Of a stretch of DNA of 64,000 bases, positions 15,456 to 23,470 are shown piece by piece. A model generated the notes under the pieces. The model saw nothing but the letters and a program-made list of their open reading frames with translations, made no database searches and was not told the DNA's origin. Source of the stretch: JACVRW01 sp963821275 (GTDB taxonomy: Bacteria; Actinomycetota; Thermoleophilia; Solirubrobacterales; Thermoleophilaceae); assembly GCA_963821275.1 (NCBI GenBank), contig CAWGDF010000008.1:124001-188000 (forward strand). Direction: 5' to 3'. Each line of letters opens with the position of its first letter. Positions within the stretch are counted from its first letter, which is position 1. A program made the translations under genes and the position numbers.

Positions 15456-16529
15456 ATGGCCCGCGTTCTGGTCACCGGCGCCACCGGCTTCATCGGCTCC
15501 CATGTCGCGCGGCTCGCGGTAGAGCGTGGCGATGAGGTTCGCCTCGCCGTCCAGGCGGGCTCGGCCGACGAGGCGATCGCGGAGCTCGACTGCGAGCGCG
15601 TTCGCTGCGAGATCAGGGACCGGCGCTCGCTGCGGCGGGCGCTCAAGGGGACCGAGCGGGTCTTTCACTGCGCCGGTCTGACGTCGGTCAGGGCCGAGGA
15701 CAGCGAGCTGCTGTTCGACGTGAACGTGCGGGGCACGAAGACGGTGCTCGAGGAGAGCCTGAGGGCGGAGGTGGAGCGGGTGGTCCTCACCTCGAGCGCC
15801 GCGGCGGTGGGACCGGCGGAGCCGGGGAAGGCCGCCGACGAGAATCAGCTCTTCACCGCCGGCCGGCTGGGGATCCCTTATGTGAACTCGGTGCACGAGG
15901 CAGAGGTGGAGGCGCTGCGTCTCGCCGCGCGCGGCCTGCCGCTCGTGTGCGTCAACCCGGCCGTGTGCTTCGGGGCGGGCGACGTGCACCTGGCCTCGAC
16001 GCGCCTGGTGCGTAGCTTCATCCTGGGCCGGGTCCCGGTGTACACCGATGGCGCGGCGAGCATCGTGGACGTTCGTGACGTCGCGGAGGGGCACCTGCTG
16101 GCCGACGCCCGCGGGAAGGTCGGCGAGCGCTACATCCTCGGCGGGCGCAACTTCACCTTCGAGCGCCTGTTCGCGGACCTCGGGCGCCTCTCCGGGGTGG
16201 AGCCGCCGCTGAGGCTCCCCGGCCGAGCGGCCGCGCTCGCCGCCACGGTGCTGGCCGCCAGTGGCCGCGGGGGGCCGCTCACCCCGCTCGAGGTGCGGGC
16301 GGCGAGCCAGTGGTGGACCTACCGCTCGACCAAGGCTCGCCGGGAGCTGGGCTGGCGGGCCCGGCCGCACGAGGAGACGCTCGAGGCCACGGTGGCCTGG
16401 CACACCGAGCGCGAGCACGAGCGGCTGGTGCGGACGCGGCGCTCACAGCCGCTTCACTACCGCGCGCTGGGGCTCGCAGCGGGCGCCGCCGGCGAGACGC
16501 TGGCGCTGTTGCGCCGAACCGCTTCGTAG
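15456..16529 (+). CDS. NAD-dependent epimerase/dehydratase (extended SDR)
   Basis: 357 aa from ATG 15456. VLVTGATGFIGSHVARL is the NAD(P)-binding TGxxGxxG turn; HCAGLTSV, the SSAAAVG strand and NPAVCFGAGD mark an extended SDR of the dihydroflavonol-reductase/3-beta-HSD-like group. The usual YxxxK is YVNSVHEAE, with His where Lys is expected, so catalysis may be altered or the site displaced. The substrate could be a sterol-like or sugar-nucleotide compound. I chose the internal ATG because the -10 box sits just before it. The glutaredoxin-like gene follows after 14 bases. Confidence 0.8.
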   Translation: MARVLVTGATGFIGSHVARLAVERGDEVRLAVQAGSADEAIAELDCERVRCEIRDRRSLRRALKGTERVFHCAGLTSVRAEDSELLFDVNVRGTKTVLEESLRAEVERVVLTSSAAAVGPAEPGKAADENQLFTAGRLGIPYVNSVHEAEVEALRLAARGLPLVCVNPAVCFGAGDVHLASTRLVRSFILGRVPVYTDGAASIVDVRDVAEGHLLADARGKVGERYILGGRNFTFERLFADLGRLSGVEPPLRLPGRAAALAATVLAASGRGGPLTPLEVRAASQWWTYRSTKARRELGWRARPHEETLEATVAWHTEREHERLVRTRRSQPLHYRALGLAAGAAGETLALLRRTAS

Positions 16530-16530
16530 C

Positions 16531-16536
16531 TACTCT
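16531..16536 (+). promoter_or_regulatory. -10 box of the glutaredoxin-like gene (leaderless)
   Basis: TACTCT, then 7 bases and GTG 16544. It lies immediately after the epimerase stop. Confidence 0.4.
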
Positions 16537-16543
16537 CAGCCCG

Positions 16544-16798
16544 GTGGCCACGCTGTACCGCTGCAAGGCTCCCACTGACCTGGTTTGCCGCTGCGGGAAG
16601 GTGGCCCGCAGGCTACGCTCGCTCGGCATCGAGTTCGACGAAGTGCGTGTGCCTTACCTGAAGAGGGACCGTCCTGAGGTCGAGTATCTGACCGGTCAGC
16701 GCTGGGTACCGGTGCTGGTGCATCAGGACGAGGTAGTGCACGACTCACACCGGATACTGGAGTACCTGGAATGGCTGGAGATCAGCGAAAGCAGGTAG
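16544..16798 (+). CDS. Glutaredoxin/GST N-terminal-domain small protein
   Basis: 84 aa with a thioredoxin-type fold. ATLYRCKAPTD opens the first strand; the active-site position has CRCGK instead of CPYC; WVPVLVHQDEVVHDSHRILEYLE is the cis-Pro and glutathione-contacting helix of GST N-terminal domains. It probably handles thiol exchange, but the non-standard Cys pattern makes the reaction uncertain. GTG 16544 is chosen because the protein then begins at the first beta strand and TACTCT is 7 bases upstream. It overlaps the next small gene by 28 bases. Confidence 0.7.
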   Translation: MATLYRCKAPTDLVCRCGKVARRLRSLGIEFDEVRVPYLKRDRPEVEYLTGQRWVPVLVHQDEVVHDSHRILEYLEWLEISESR

Positions 16799-16974
16799 GC
16801 GGCGGACGCGGCGCCCGCGCCGCCCGCGGCGTGCGCAAGGCCTGGCCCTTCGTGCTCATGGCCTGGGAGCGCTGGCAGGCGCTGTCGCCCGAGCAGAAGG
16901 AGCGCTACAAGCAACAGGCGCGCGAGTACGCCGAGAAGGGCCGCCAGACCCTGAACAAGCGCCGGCGGCCCTGA
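16771..16974 (+). CDS. Small basic protein, 67 aa, unknown function
   Basis: A highly basic, Gly/Arg-rich start followed by ARGVRKAWPFVLMAWERWQALSPEQKERYKQQAREYAEKGRQ and a KRRRP tail; mostly helical and charged. No named family is recognised. It overlaps the glutaredoxin-like gene by 28 bases in another frame, with ATG 16771; the balanced helical composition argues it is real rather than a shadow. Confidence 0.5.
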   Translation: MAGDQRKQVGGGRGARAARGVRKAWPFVLMAWERWQALSPEQKERYKQQAREYAEKGRQTLNKRRRP

Positions 16975-16980
16975 GCGCCC

Positions 16981-17376
16981 TCAGTTCAGCCGGTTCTCGA
17001 GCCCGATCGGGCGCTTCTGCGGCTGGGGCTGCGGCTCCTCGGCCTCGGTCGCCTCGGGCTGCTCCACGCCCAGCGTCTGCGCCAGCTCACCGGACTCGAA
17101 CATCTCCATCACGATGTCCGAGCCCCCGATGAGCTCGCCCTTGACGAACAGCTGGGGGATCGTGGGCCAGCCGGACAGGCCCGAGAGCTCCTCGCGGATT
17201 CGCGGGTCGGGCAGGATGTCCAGGGCCGCGTACTGAACGCCGAGCGTGTTGAGAGCCCCGGCCGTGCGGGCCGAGAAGCCGCAGGCGGGCTGGTTGGGTG
17301 TGCCCTTCATGAAGAGCATCACCTGGTTCTCCTCGATTGCGTTCTCGATGAAGGCGCGGATCTCTTCGTTGGTCAT
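16981..17376 (-). CDS. grxD: Monothiol CGFS glutaredoxin (Grx4/GrxD family)
   Basis: 131 aa. MLFMKGTPNQPACGFSARTAG contains the monothiol CGFS site (Cys32); WPTIPQLFVKGELIGGSDIVMEMFESGEL holds the cis-Pro (TIPQ) and the GGSDI glutathione-binding motif. Such proteins carry [2Fe-2S] clusters with BolA partners. ATG 17376 overlaps the BolA stop by 4 bases, confirming the partnership. A C-terminal extension of about 25 residues rich in Glu, Gln and Pro is unusual for the family. Confidence 0.92.
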   Translation of the reverse strand: MTNEEIRAFIENAIEENQVMLFMKGTPNQPACGFSARTAGALNTLGVQYAALDILPDPRIREELSGLSGWPTIPQLFVKGELIGGSDIVMEMFESGELAQTLGVEQPEATEAEEPQPQPQKRPIGLENRLN

Positions 17377-17612
17377 CGTCCGTCTCCGGGGGTCGAGGTC
17401 TTGATCGAAAGCGCGTGGATGGGTCCGCCGACCTCGTCGCCGAAGACGTCGTAGATCAGCTTGTGCTGCTGCAGGCGCGAGAGGCCGTCGAAGCGCTCGG
17501 ACACGACCTCGGCCCGGAAGTGGTCTCCACCGCCGGTGAGGTCCTCCACCGCCACCCGGGCTCCGGGCAGCGCCTGCTCGATGCGCTCCTTGAGGTCGTC
17601 TTCGCTGGGCAT
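17373..17612 (-). CDS. bolA: BolA family protein
   Basis: 79 aa, the usual size. LKERIEQALPGARVAVEDLTGGGDHFRAEVVSERFDGLSRLQQHKLIYDVFGDEV is a full BolA domain with the conserved C-terminal-helix His in QQHKLIY that co-ligates the cluster with a CGFS glutaredoxin. It forms a two-gene operon with grxD (ATGA overlap) and is divergent, by 47 bases, from the IscA-like gene, giving a compact Fe-S trafficking locus. Confidence 0.92.
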   Translation of the reverse strand: MPSEDDLKERIEQALPGARVAVEDLTGGGDHFRAEVVSERFDGLSRLQQHKLIYDVFGDEVGGPIHALSIKTSTPGDGR

Positions 17613-17645
17613 GACTGTCAGGGAGGGTACCGACGCTGGCGCAGA

Positions 17646-17651
17646 TACAAT
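17646..17651 (+). promoter_or_regulatory. -10 box of the IscA-like gene (leaderless)
   Basis: TACAAT, close to consensus, then 8 bases to ATG 17660 with no usable ribosome site. Confidence 0.5.
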
Positions 17652-17659
17652 GGTGGGCG

Positions 17660-18016
17660 ATGGTCATTCTCACCGACATCGCTGCCCGCAAGGTAGAGGA
17701 GTTCATCGCCGGCCAGAACCCCGAGGGCGACGTGGGCCTCCGCGTGGGCGTGCGCGGCGGCGGCTGCTCGGGCTTCCAGTACGCGCTGGCGCTGGACGAG
17801 AAGCGGGATGACGACCACGTGTTCGACGCCGCCGGCATCCGCGTGCTCGTGGACCCGGCCAGCCTGCAGTACGTGGACGGCTCCACCGTGGACTTCACCG
17901 AGAGCTTCCAGGGCTCGGGGTTCGAGGTCACCAACCCCAACGTGGTCGCCTCCTGCGGCTGCGGCTCGTCCTTCCGCGTGGCGGAGGAAGAGCCCAGCTG
18001 CGGCGCCTCCGTCTAG
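17660..18016 (+). CDS. HesB/IscA family Fe-S cluster insertion protein (ErpA-like)
   Basis: 118 aa A-type carrier. The three cluster cysteines are Cys36 in RGGGCSGFQY and Cys99/Cys101 in ASCGCGSSF. It delivers clusters to apo-targets. Length, the ILTDIAARKVEEF N-terminus and the DPASLQYVDGSTVDF strand fit ErpA/IscA. It is divergent from bolA-grxD, so the three Fe-S genes probably share control. The last residues (EEPSCGASV) add a further Cys not needed for the family site. Confidence 0.92.
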   Translation: MVILTDIAARKVEEFIAGQNPEGDVGLRVGVRGGGCSGFQYALALDEKRDDDHVFDAAGIRVLVDPASLQYVDGSTVDFTESFQGSGFEVTNPNVVASCGCGSSFRVAEEEPSCGASV

Positions 18017-18029
18017 CCGAGGCCCGGCC

Positions 18030-18611
18030 CTAGGCCGGCGTGTTGTCCAGCGAGCGCCAGAGATAGAGGCAGGCCAGGGAGCGGTGCGGCCGCCAGGGCT
18101 CGGCGATCCGCTCGAGCTCGGCAGGGTCGGGCAGCTCCTCTAGGCCGTACTCCGCCTGCACCGCCCGCTTGATGCCGAGGTCGCCGACCGGAAGCACGTC
18201 GGGCCGGCCCAGATGGAACAGCAAGAACATGTCCACGGTCCAGGGACCCAGGCCCTTCACCTGGACCAGCTGCTCGAACACCTCGTCGTCGGGAAGCTCC
18301 GGCAGGCGCTCGAGGTCCAGGTCGCCGTCCTCGATGTGCTCGGCCAGGTCGCGCAGAAAGGCGACCTTCGCTCCTGAGAGCCCGGCGCCACGCAGAACGT
18401 CGGGATCCGTGTCGAGCAGTTCCCGTGGCGTGGGCGTGCGGTCGCCGAAGAGCCCGATCAGCCGCTCGTAGATGGTGCGGGCGGCCCTTGCCGAGAGCTG
18501 CTGCCCCACTATGGCCCGCACCAGGGCTCCGTAGGCGTCGCCGGGGCGCCGGCCGCGACGGGCCCGGACGCCGTCGGGGTCCTCGTAGCGGTCGATCAGC
18601 GCCGCCAGCAC
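18030..18611 (-). CDS. DNA-3-methyladenine glycosylase II family (AlkA/HhH-GPD)
   Basis: 193 aa. Base-excision repair of alkylated purines. IVGQQLSARAARTIYERL is the start of the HhH-GPD core, VKGLGPWTVDMFLL the helix-hairpin-helix, and PVGDLGIKRA holds the catalytic Asp144. The iron-sulfur loop of EndoIII/MutY is absent, as expected for AlkA. GTG 18611 is the only good start before an in-frame TAG, giving a compact enzyme without the N-terminal AlkA domain. It follows the AarF gene by 54 bases. Confidence 0.88.
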   Translation of the reverse strand: MLAALIDRYEDPDGVRARRGRRPGDAYGALVRAIVGQQLSARAARTIYERLIGLFGDRTPTPRELLDTDPDVLRGAGLSGAKVAFLRDLAEHIEDGDLDLERLPELPDDEVFEQLVQVKGLGPWTVDMFLLFHLGRPDVLPVGDLGIKRAVQAEYGLEELPDPAELERIAEPWRPHRSLACLYLWRSLDNTPA

Positions 18612-18665
18612 CGGATCGGCTTGCTTCAGCTGCTCGAGGGCGCTCGACTCGTCGATGCCCTGATG

Positions 18666-20048
18666 CTATGCGGCGGCGCGCAGGTGGAAGGGCTCCTCGG
18701 CCGCGCCGAGCTCGGTCGAGGCCGGGTCGCCGAACAGCCACTCGCGAGCGATCCGGTGCCAGTTGGCCGTGGCCTCGAGCTGCCCGAGAACCGCGAGCGT
18801 GAGCGCCTCCATGCGCCGCGCCAGCATCGACTGCGGCGGCATGGTCTCACGCTTCATCAGCGGCCAGTGCCGCGAGCGCGGATCGCCGAAGTCCACCATG
18901 ATCTGTGCCACCAGCTCGCGGTCGACCGTGACCTCGCCGTCCTCGATGTACCAGGCGGTGACGTCGTGGAAGTGGTCGAACACCGCCTCGGGGGAGACCT
19001 GCTCGTCGCCGGGGTCGAAGAAGCCCATCGCGCCGAGCCGGCGATGGAGCTCGGCCGCGTCGCCGTCCATGGCGGCGCCAATGGCCGCCACCTCGGCGTC
19101 GAGGTCCTCCCGGGCCACCCGCTTGGTCATGCCGAAGTCCATGAAGGCCACCCGTCCGTCGCTCATCAGGCGGTAGTTGCCGGGGTGGGGGTCGCCCGAG
19201 AAATGGCCGTTGCGGTAGAGCGCGCCGAAGAAGAAGCGGAACACGATCTCGCCGAAGCGGTCACGGGTCGCGCGGTCCATCTCCTTGATCTCCTCGAACC
19301 CGGCGCCGTCGACCCACTCCGTGACCAGCACGTGCTCGCTGCAGAGGTCGGTGACCACCGGGGGCACGTAGATGAAGGGGTGGCCGCGCCACGTGCGGGC
19401 GAACGCCCGGTGCTGCTGGGCCTCGTGCTCGTAGTCCAGCTCGTCGGTCAGGCGCTCGCGGATCTCGCGCGTCATCGCCTTGACATCCATCCCCGGGGCG
19501 ATGCGCTTGGCCACCCGCATGATCAGGCCCAGGTTCTGCAGGTCGGCCCGCACGGCCTGAGCCACGCCGGGGTACTGCACCTTCACCGCCACGTCGCGGC
19601 CGTCGGGCAGCCGGGCCCGGTAGACCTGGCCGATCGAGGCCGCCGCCACCGCGTCTTCGCCGAAGTGGGTGAACGTCCCTTCGAGCGGCTCGCCGAGGTC
19701 GTCCTCGACGAGCTTGCGCATCTTCTCGAAGGGCACGCGCGGCGCGGCGTCCCTGAGCTCCGCGAGCTTGGCCTGGATGCGCTCACGGAACTCGGGCGTG
19801 AAGGCCCCGGTGTCCATGAACGACGCCACCTGTCCGACCTTCATGGCCGCGCCCTTCATTTGCCCGAGCACCTCGAAGATCTGCTCGGCGGCCTCCATCT
19901 GCCGCCGTTCGGCGGCGGCGTGCCGCGCCTCCTCGTCCCGCGTCAGGTTGGCGGCCTTGGTCGCGTAGCCGCGGGCGGTCTGCCCGCCGGCCAGCCGGCC
20001 GACCTTGGCGGCCCGGCGAATGCGTCCGGTTGGAAGCTCTTTGGCCAC
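18666..20048 (-). CDS. AarF/ABC1/UbiB kinase family protein
   Basis: 460 aa atypical protein kinase-like ATPase. KGAAMKVGQVASFMD is the KxGQ motif characteristic of the family, AAASIGQVYRARLPDGRDVAVKVQYPG the A-rich nucleotide loop plus Lys, and NGHFSGDPHPGNYRLMSDGRVAFMDFGMTKR the catalytic and DFG-like region. UbiB members support quinone biosynthesis or lipid trafficking; in actinobacteria the role is unclear. GTG 20048 lies 7 bases after a TACAGT -10 box. It is divergent from the FAH-family gene across only 33 bases. Confidence 0.9.
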   Translation of the reverse strand: MAKELPTGRIRRAAKVGRLAGGQTARGYATKAANLTRDEEARHAAAERRQMEAAEQIFEVLGQMKGAAMKVGQVASFMDTGAFTPEFRERIQAKLAELRDAAPRVPFEKMRKLVEDDLGEPLEGTFTHFGEDAVAAASIGQVYRARLPDGRDVAVKVQYPGVAQAVRADLQNLGLIMRVAKRIAPGMDVKAMTREIRERLTDELDYEHEAQQHRAFARTWRGHPFIYVPPVVTDLCSEHVLVTEWVDGAGFEEIKEMDRATRDRFGEIVFRFFFGALYRNGHFSGDPHPGNYRLMSDGRVAFMDFGMTKRVAREDLDAEVAAIGAAMDGDAAELHRRLGAMGFFDPGDEQVSPEAVFDHFHDVTAWYIEDGEVTVDRELVAQIMVDFGDPRSRHWPLMKRETMPPQSMLARRMEALTLAVLGQLEATANWHRIAREWLFGDPASTELGAAEEPFHLRAAA

Positions 20049-20055
20049 TCGCCTG

Positions 20056-20061
20056 ACTGTA
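20056..20061 (-). promoter_or_regulatory. -10 box of the AarF-family gene (leaderless)
   Basis: Minus-strand TACAGT, 7 bases before GTG 20048. Confidence 0.45.
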
Positions 20062-20065
20062 CGCG

Positions 20066-20071
20066 TAGGGT
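20066..20071 (+). promoter_or_regulatory. -10 box of the FAH-family gene
   Basis: TAGGGT, 10 bases before ATG 20082. Together with the TACAGT on the other strand it fills the 33-base divergent gap, so the two promoters interlock. Confidence 0.4.
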
Positions 20072-20081
20072 GTGCGCCGCG

Positions 20082-20897
20082 ATGAGGTTGGTCAGCTTCG
20101 ACGCCGGTGGAGGGCCGCGGGCCGCGTTGCTGCGCGAAGGCCGCGTGGAGCCGGTTGCCGGGGGGCGCTCGCTGGAGCAGCTGCTGGCCGATGGGCGGCT
20201 CGACGGCCTGGAGACCAGCGGCGAGTCGGTATCCCTCGACGACGTGACGCTGCTACCGCCCGTGACCAGGCCGGGCAAGATCGTCTGTATCGGTCTCAAC
20301 TACCGGGCCCACGCCGAGGAGCTGGGCACGGAGGCGCCGGAGACGCCCGCCGTCTTCGCCAAGTTCGCGAACGCGCTGGCGGGTTCGGGCGCGACAGTGA
20401 AGCTGCCGCCCTGGTCCGACAACGTCGACTACGAGGCCGAGGTGGCGTTCGTGATCGGCACGCGCGCCCGCGGTGTGTCCGAGGCAGACGCGCTCGATCA
20501 CGTGGCCGGCTACACGCTCTTCAATGACCTCTCGGCCCGCGACTACCAGTTCAGGACGCCGCAGTGGATGCCGGGCAAGGTCTTCGACGGCGCGGCTCCC
20601 TGCGGCCCCGCGCTCGTTACCCCCGACGAAGCCGGTCCTCCCGACGCGATCGGGATCGGCCTCACCCTCAACGGCCAGACCATGCAGGAGAGCTCCACCG
20701 CCGACCTCGTGCATTCGGTGCCGGCGCTGGTGGCCCAACTCTCCCAGCTGATGACCCTCGACCCCGGCGACCTGGTCGCCACCGGGACGCCGTCCGGCGT
20801 GGGCATGCACCGCGACCCGGAGGTGTGGCTGCGCCCGGGGGACCGGACGGAGGTCTTCTCCCCTCAGCTGGGGGTGCTGGAGACGAGCTTCGCCTGA
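20082..20897 (+). CDS. Fumarylacetoacetate hydrolase (FAH) family protein
   Basis: 271 aa. KIVCIGLNYRAHAEE opens the FAH fold; VDYEAEVAFVIG supplies the two metal-binding Glu and FNDLSARDYQ the Asp; TGTPSGVGMHRDPEVWLRPGD is the closing signature. Family members hydrolyse or decarboxylate beta-dicarbonyl acids (fumarylpyruvate, acylpyruvate, 2-hydroxyhepta-2,4-dienedioate steps). The exact substrate is not predictable and there are no aromatic-degradation neighbours. The 3' end overlaps the convergent MFS gene by 34 bases. Confidence 0.88.
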   Translation: MRLVSFDAGGGPRAALLREGRVEPVAGGRSLEQLLADGRLDGLETSGESVSLDDVTLLPPVTRPGKIVCIGLNYRAHAEELGTEAPETPAVFAKFANALAGSGATVKLPPWSDNVDYEAEVAFVIGTRARGVSEADALDHVAGYTLFNDLSARDYQFRTPQWMPGKVFDGAAPCGPALVTPDEAGPPDAIGIGLTLNGQTMQESSTADLVHSVPALVAQLSQLMTLDPGDLVATGTPSGVGMHRDPEVWLRPGDRTEVFSPQLGVLETSFA

Positions 20898-21925
20898 GGC
20901 AGCGCCGCCAGCACGGCGCACAGCACCAGGACCGCCGTCAGCATCCAGCCCGCGGCCGCGAGCCCGTCGCTCACGGCCGCGTCGAAGGAGGCGCCGCCGT
21001 CGCGGCGGCCGGACTCCACGGCCTCGGCGAGCCAGCCGCCCGCGAGCAGCACCAGAGCGCTGCCGGCCAGCACCAGGGCGCCGTTCCAAGCCGCGCCGTC
21101 GAGGACCTGCGGCAGCACTAGCCCGAGCCCGGCGCCCAGGAGCAGTACGCCGGGCAGCAGAGCCCGGAGCCCTGTGTCGGCGTCGACGAAGCCGACCGCC
21201 AGCATGCCGCAGGCGGCACAGGCCAGCCCGCCGATCAGCAGCGGGCGTGCGCCCACTCGTCCCCCAAGCCAGGCCGCGGGGAACGACAGCGCGAGCAGCG
21301 CCACGCCGGCGGGCAGGAGTAGCAGGGCGGCGTCCCGTGCCGAGTGCTCCAGGACGAACTGGCCGTACTGGGGGACGAGCAGCGCCATGACCCCGTACGC
21401 GCCAAGCAGCCCGCAGGCCGCCACGGCGTTCCCCGCGGGCCGGCGGCCGGCCGGGTGAGGCGCTGCGAGGGCCAGTAGCGCCGCGAGAGCGGCGGCCGGC
21501 AGGGCCAGCCAGAAGACCCAGCGCCAGCCCACGGCGTCGACCAGGAATCCCCCGGCCAGCGGCCCCGCGCTGAGGGCCAGCCCGCACGCGGCGGCCTGCA
21601 GAGCGGGCGACCCGAGCGCCGCCGAGTGCGCCAGCAAGGCCCCCGCGCCCAATCCCAGGAGCACGCCGGCCCCGATCAGCACGGCGATGGAGCCGGCCAG
21701 AGCGCCCGCGATCCCACCGGCGGCGAGCAGCAGGCCCCCGGCCACCAGCGCGGGCCGCCGGCCGAGCCGCCCGGCCGGGACAAGGAGGGCTGCGGCGGGC
21801 ACGAGGAGGGCGAGCAGCAGCACCTGCACGCCCGTCGCGGAGGCGCCCAGCTCGAGCCGGATCGCCGGGAGCGCCACGGCGACCGCGCTCCACCCGGCCA
21901 GCAGCACCAGCGGGAGTGCGCTCAC
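20864..21925 (-). CDS. MFS transporter, short form
   Basis: 353 aa, almost entirely hydrophobic with about 11-12 helices. VPAGRLGRRPALVAGG is the loop 2-3 motif A, GPLAGGFLVDAVGWRWVFWLALPAA the motif C/D region typical of drug/H+ antiporters. It is shorter than the usual 400-plus residues because the N-terminus begins at the first helix. GTG 21925 overlaps the stop of the Ppx/GppA gene by 4 bases, so they are co-transcribed. Substrate unknown. Confidence 0.8.
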   Translation of the reverse strand: MSALPLVLLAGWSAVAVALPAIRLELGASATGVQVLLLALLVPAAALLVPAGRLGRRPALVAGGLLLAAGGIAGALAGSIAVLIGAGVLLGLGAGALLAHSAALGSPALQAAACGLALSAGPLAGGFLVDAVGWRWVFWLALPAAALAALLALAAPHPAGRRPAGNAVAACGLLGAYGVMALLVPQYGQFVLEHSARDAALLLLPAGVALLALSFPAAWLGGRVGARPLLIGGLACAACGMLAVGFVDADTGLRALLPGVLLLGAGLGLVLPQVLDGAAWNGALVLAGSALVLLAGGWLAEAVESGRRDGGASFDAAVSDGLAAAGWMLTAVLVLCAVLAALPQAKLVSSTPS

Positions 21926-23430
21926 TCGCCGATTTCCACCGGGCGACCCACCGCCTCGGCCAGCAGGTCCGCGTTGCGGCTGGCGGCCCAGATCGGCACC
22001 CTCGGGTCGCGCTCCGGATCGGTGTCGGTCTTCAGGGCCACCCTGCCGTCGCTGGCGGCGACCCGCACCGCGCGGATCGAGCCGTCGCGGCTGCGCTCCA
22101 GCTGCTCCGCGAGGCGGATCATCCCGCACAGCAGGCGCAGGCGGGCCTCGTCGCCCTTCTCGGCGAGGTCCCCGAGCTCCGACGCCGACGGGTCCCCCTT
22201 TCGGTGGTAGCGGGCGATCAGCCCGATCAGCACGAGCTCCCGGGGCGAGAAGCCCGGCAGGCCGGCACTGAGGATGAGGTAATGGGAGTGGCGGTGGTGG
22301 TCGTCGTAGTCGATCGCCGTCCCGATGTCATGGAGCATGCAGGCCGCCCACAGGAGCTCGCGCTCCTCGGGCCCGAGGTCGTGGAGGCCGGCGGCGGCCA
22401 GCCCGTCGAACATCGCCAGCGACAGGTCCGCCACGTGGTTGACGTGATCCGGGTCGCTGTTGAAGCGGTGGGCGAGGTTCTCCACCGACTCGCGCCGCAC
22501 GTCCGCGAACGCCCCGTCCTCGCCGAGCAGGCCGTCGAAGAACACACCCTCCCGCAGGCCCGCCTCGGTCACCTCGATGGCCTCGAACCCACCGGTCTCG
22601 AGCGCCGCCGCCAACACAAGAGCGCCGCCCAGGATCACGTCGCCGCGGTCCGGCTTGATCCCGCTCACCGAGCCGCGCTTGGAAGCCGGGCGGTCCGCCA
22701 GCACCTCGATCAGCTCCTCGAGGGCGTCGCGGGTGAGCAGGAAGCCCTGCACGTCGATGTCCGGGAGATCGAGCCGCTTCATCGCCGCCGCGGCCAGGTT
22801 GCGAATCGTGCCTCCGATGCCCACCAGCCGCCCGCCGCCGTCCCACCAGCCCAGCGCCTCGAGCGCCTCGCTCGTGCGCCGGCGAACGGCCTTCATCCCC
22901 TTGCTGGTGGCCTTCTCGCCGGGCAGCAGCTCCTCGCTCACGCGAACCGAGCCGAGCGGAAGCGACTCCGCGGCCGCCGCCTCGCGCTGCTCGATCAAGA
23001 GGGTCTGGATGCTGCCGCCGCCCATGTCCAGCCCGAAGCCGTCCTCGATCGTCGTCGAGTTGACCATCGCCTGGAAGCCGTAGTGCGCCTCCTCGGCGCC
23101 CGTGATCACCCGGGGCTCGAGTGCCGTGCGGGCCTTGATCGTCTTCAGCAGCTCGCCGCCGTTCTTGGCGTCCCGTATCGCGCTGGTGGCCACCGTCTCC
23201 ACCCGCTCGACACCGGAGGCGCGGCAGAAGGCGTCGAACACGGCGGCGGTGTGCACGGCGATGTCCATGCGCTCGGGCTGAAGCAGCTGTTCCTCGCCCA
23301 TCCCCGCCCCGATGCGGACCGCCTCGCGGATCTCGTCGACGAGGCTCCACCAAGGGGTGCCCGGCTCGTATCCGAACACCACCAGGCGCCAGGAGTTCGA
23401 GCCCATGTCCACAACCGCGATCCGCTCCAC
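21922..23430 (-). CDS. Ppx/GppA family phosphatase with C-terminal HD domain
   Basis: 502 aa. Residues 1-300 are the ASKHA-fold phosphatase (AVVDMGSNSWRLVVF, ATSAIRDAKNGGELL, ITGAEEAHYGF, GLDMGGGSIQ); residues from about 310 form an HD-type domain (ACMLHDIGTAIDYDDHHRHSHYLI). The enzyme degrades polyphosphate and/or pppGpp. The TTT/WWS insert after the first strand (FGYEPGTPWWSLVDEIREAVRIG) fits the family. GTG start. It heads an operon with the MFS gene and is divergent from fprA. Confidence 0.9.
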   Translation of the reverse strand: MERIAVVDMGSNSWRLVVFGYEPGTPWWSLVDEIREAVRIGAGMGEEQLLQPERMDIAVHTAAVFDAFCRASGVERVETVATSAIRDAKNGGELLKTIKARTALEPRVITGAEEAHYGFQAMVNSTTIEDGFGLDMGGGSIQTLLIEQREAAAAESLPLGSVRVSEELLPGEKATSKGMKAVRRRTSEALEALGWWDGGGRLVGIGGTIRNLAAAAMKRLDLPDIDVQGFLLTRDALEELIEVLADRPASKRGSVSGIKPDRGDVILGGALVLAAALETGGFEAIEVTEAGLREGVFFDGLLGEDGAFADVRRESVENLAHRFNSDPDHVNHVADLSLAMFDGLAAAGLHDLGPEERELLWAACMLHDIGTAIDYDDHHRHSHYLILSAGLPGFSPRELVLIGLIARYHRKGDPSASELGDLAEKGDEARLRLLCGMIRLAEQLERSRDGSIRAVRVAASDGRVALKTDTDPERDPRVPIWAASRNADLLAEAVGRPVEIGE

Positions 23431-23457
23431 GGCTGGATCATCGCGCAGGTGGGTCGG

Positions 23458-23463
23458 TAGCGT
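23458..23463 (+). promoter_or_regulatory. -10 box of the fprA-like gene (leaderless)
   Basis: TAGCGT, then 7 bases and ATG 23471. The GGAAGGG between them touches the ATG and is too close to act as a ribosome site. Confidence 0.45.
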
Positions 23464-23470
23464 GGAAGGG

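Noticed and set aside
22328..23353. Minus-strand 341-codon frame inside the Ppx/GppA gene
   Set aside because: Arg/Gly-rich alternative frame of a clear phosphatase gene; no domain.
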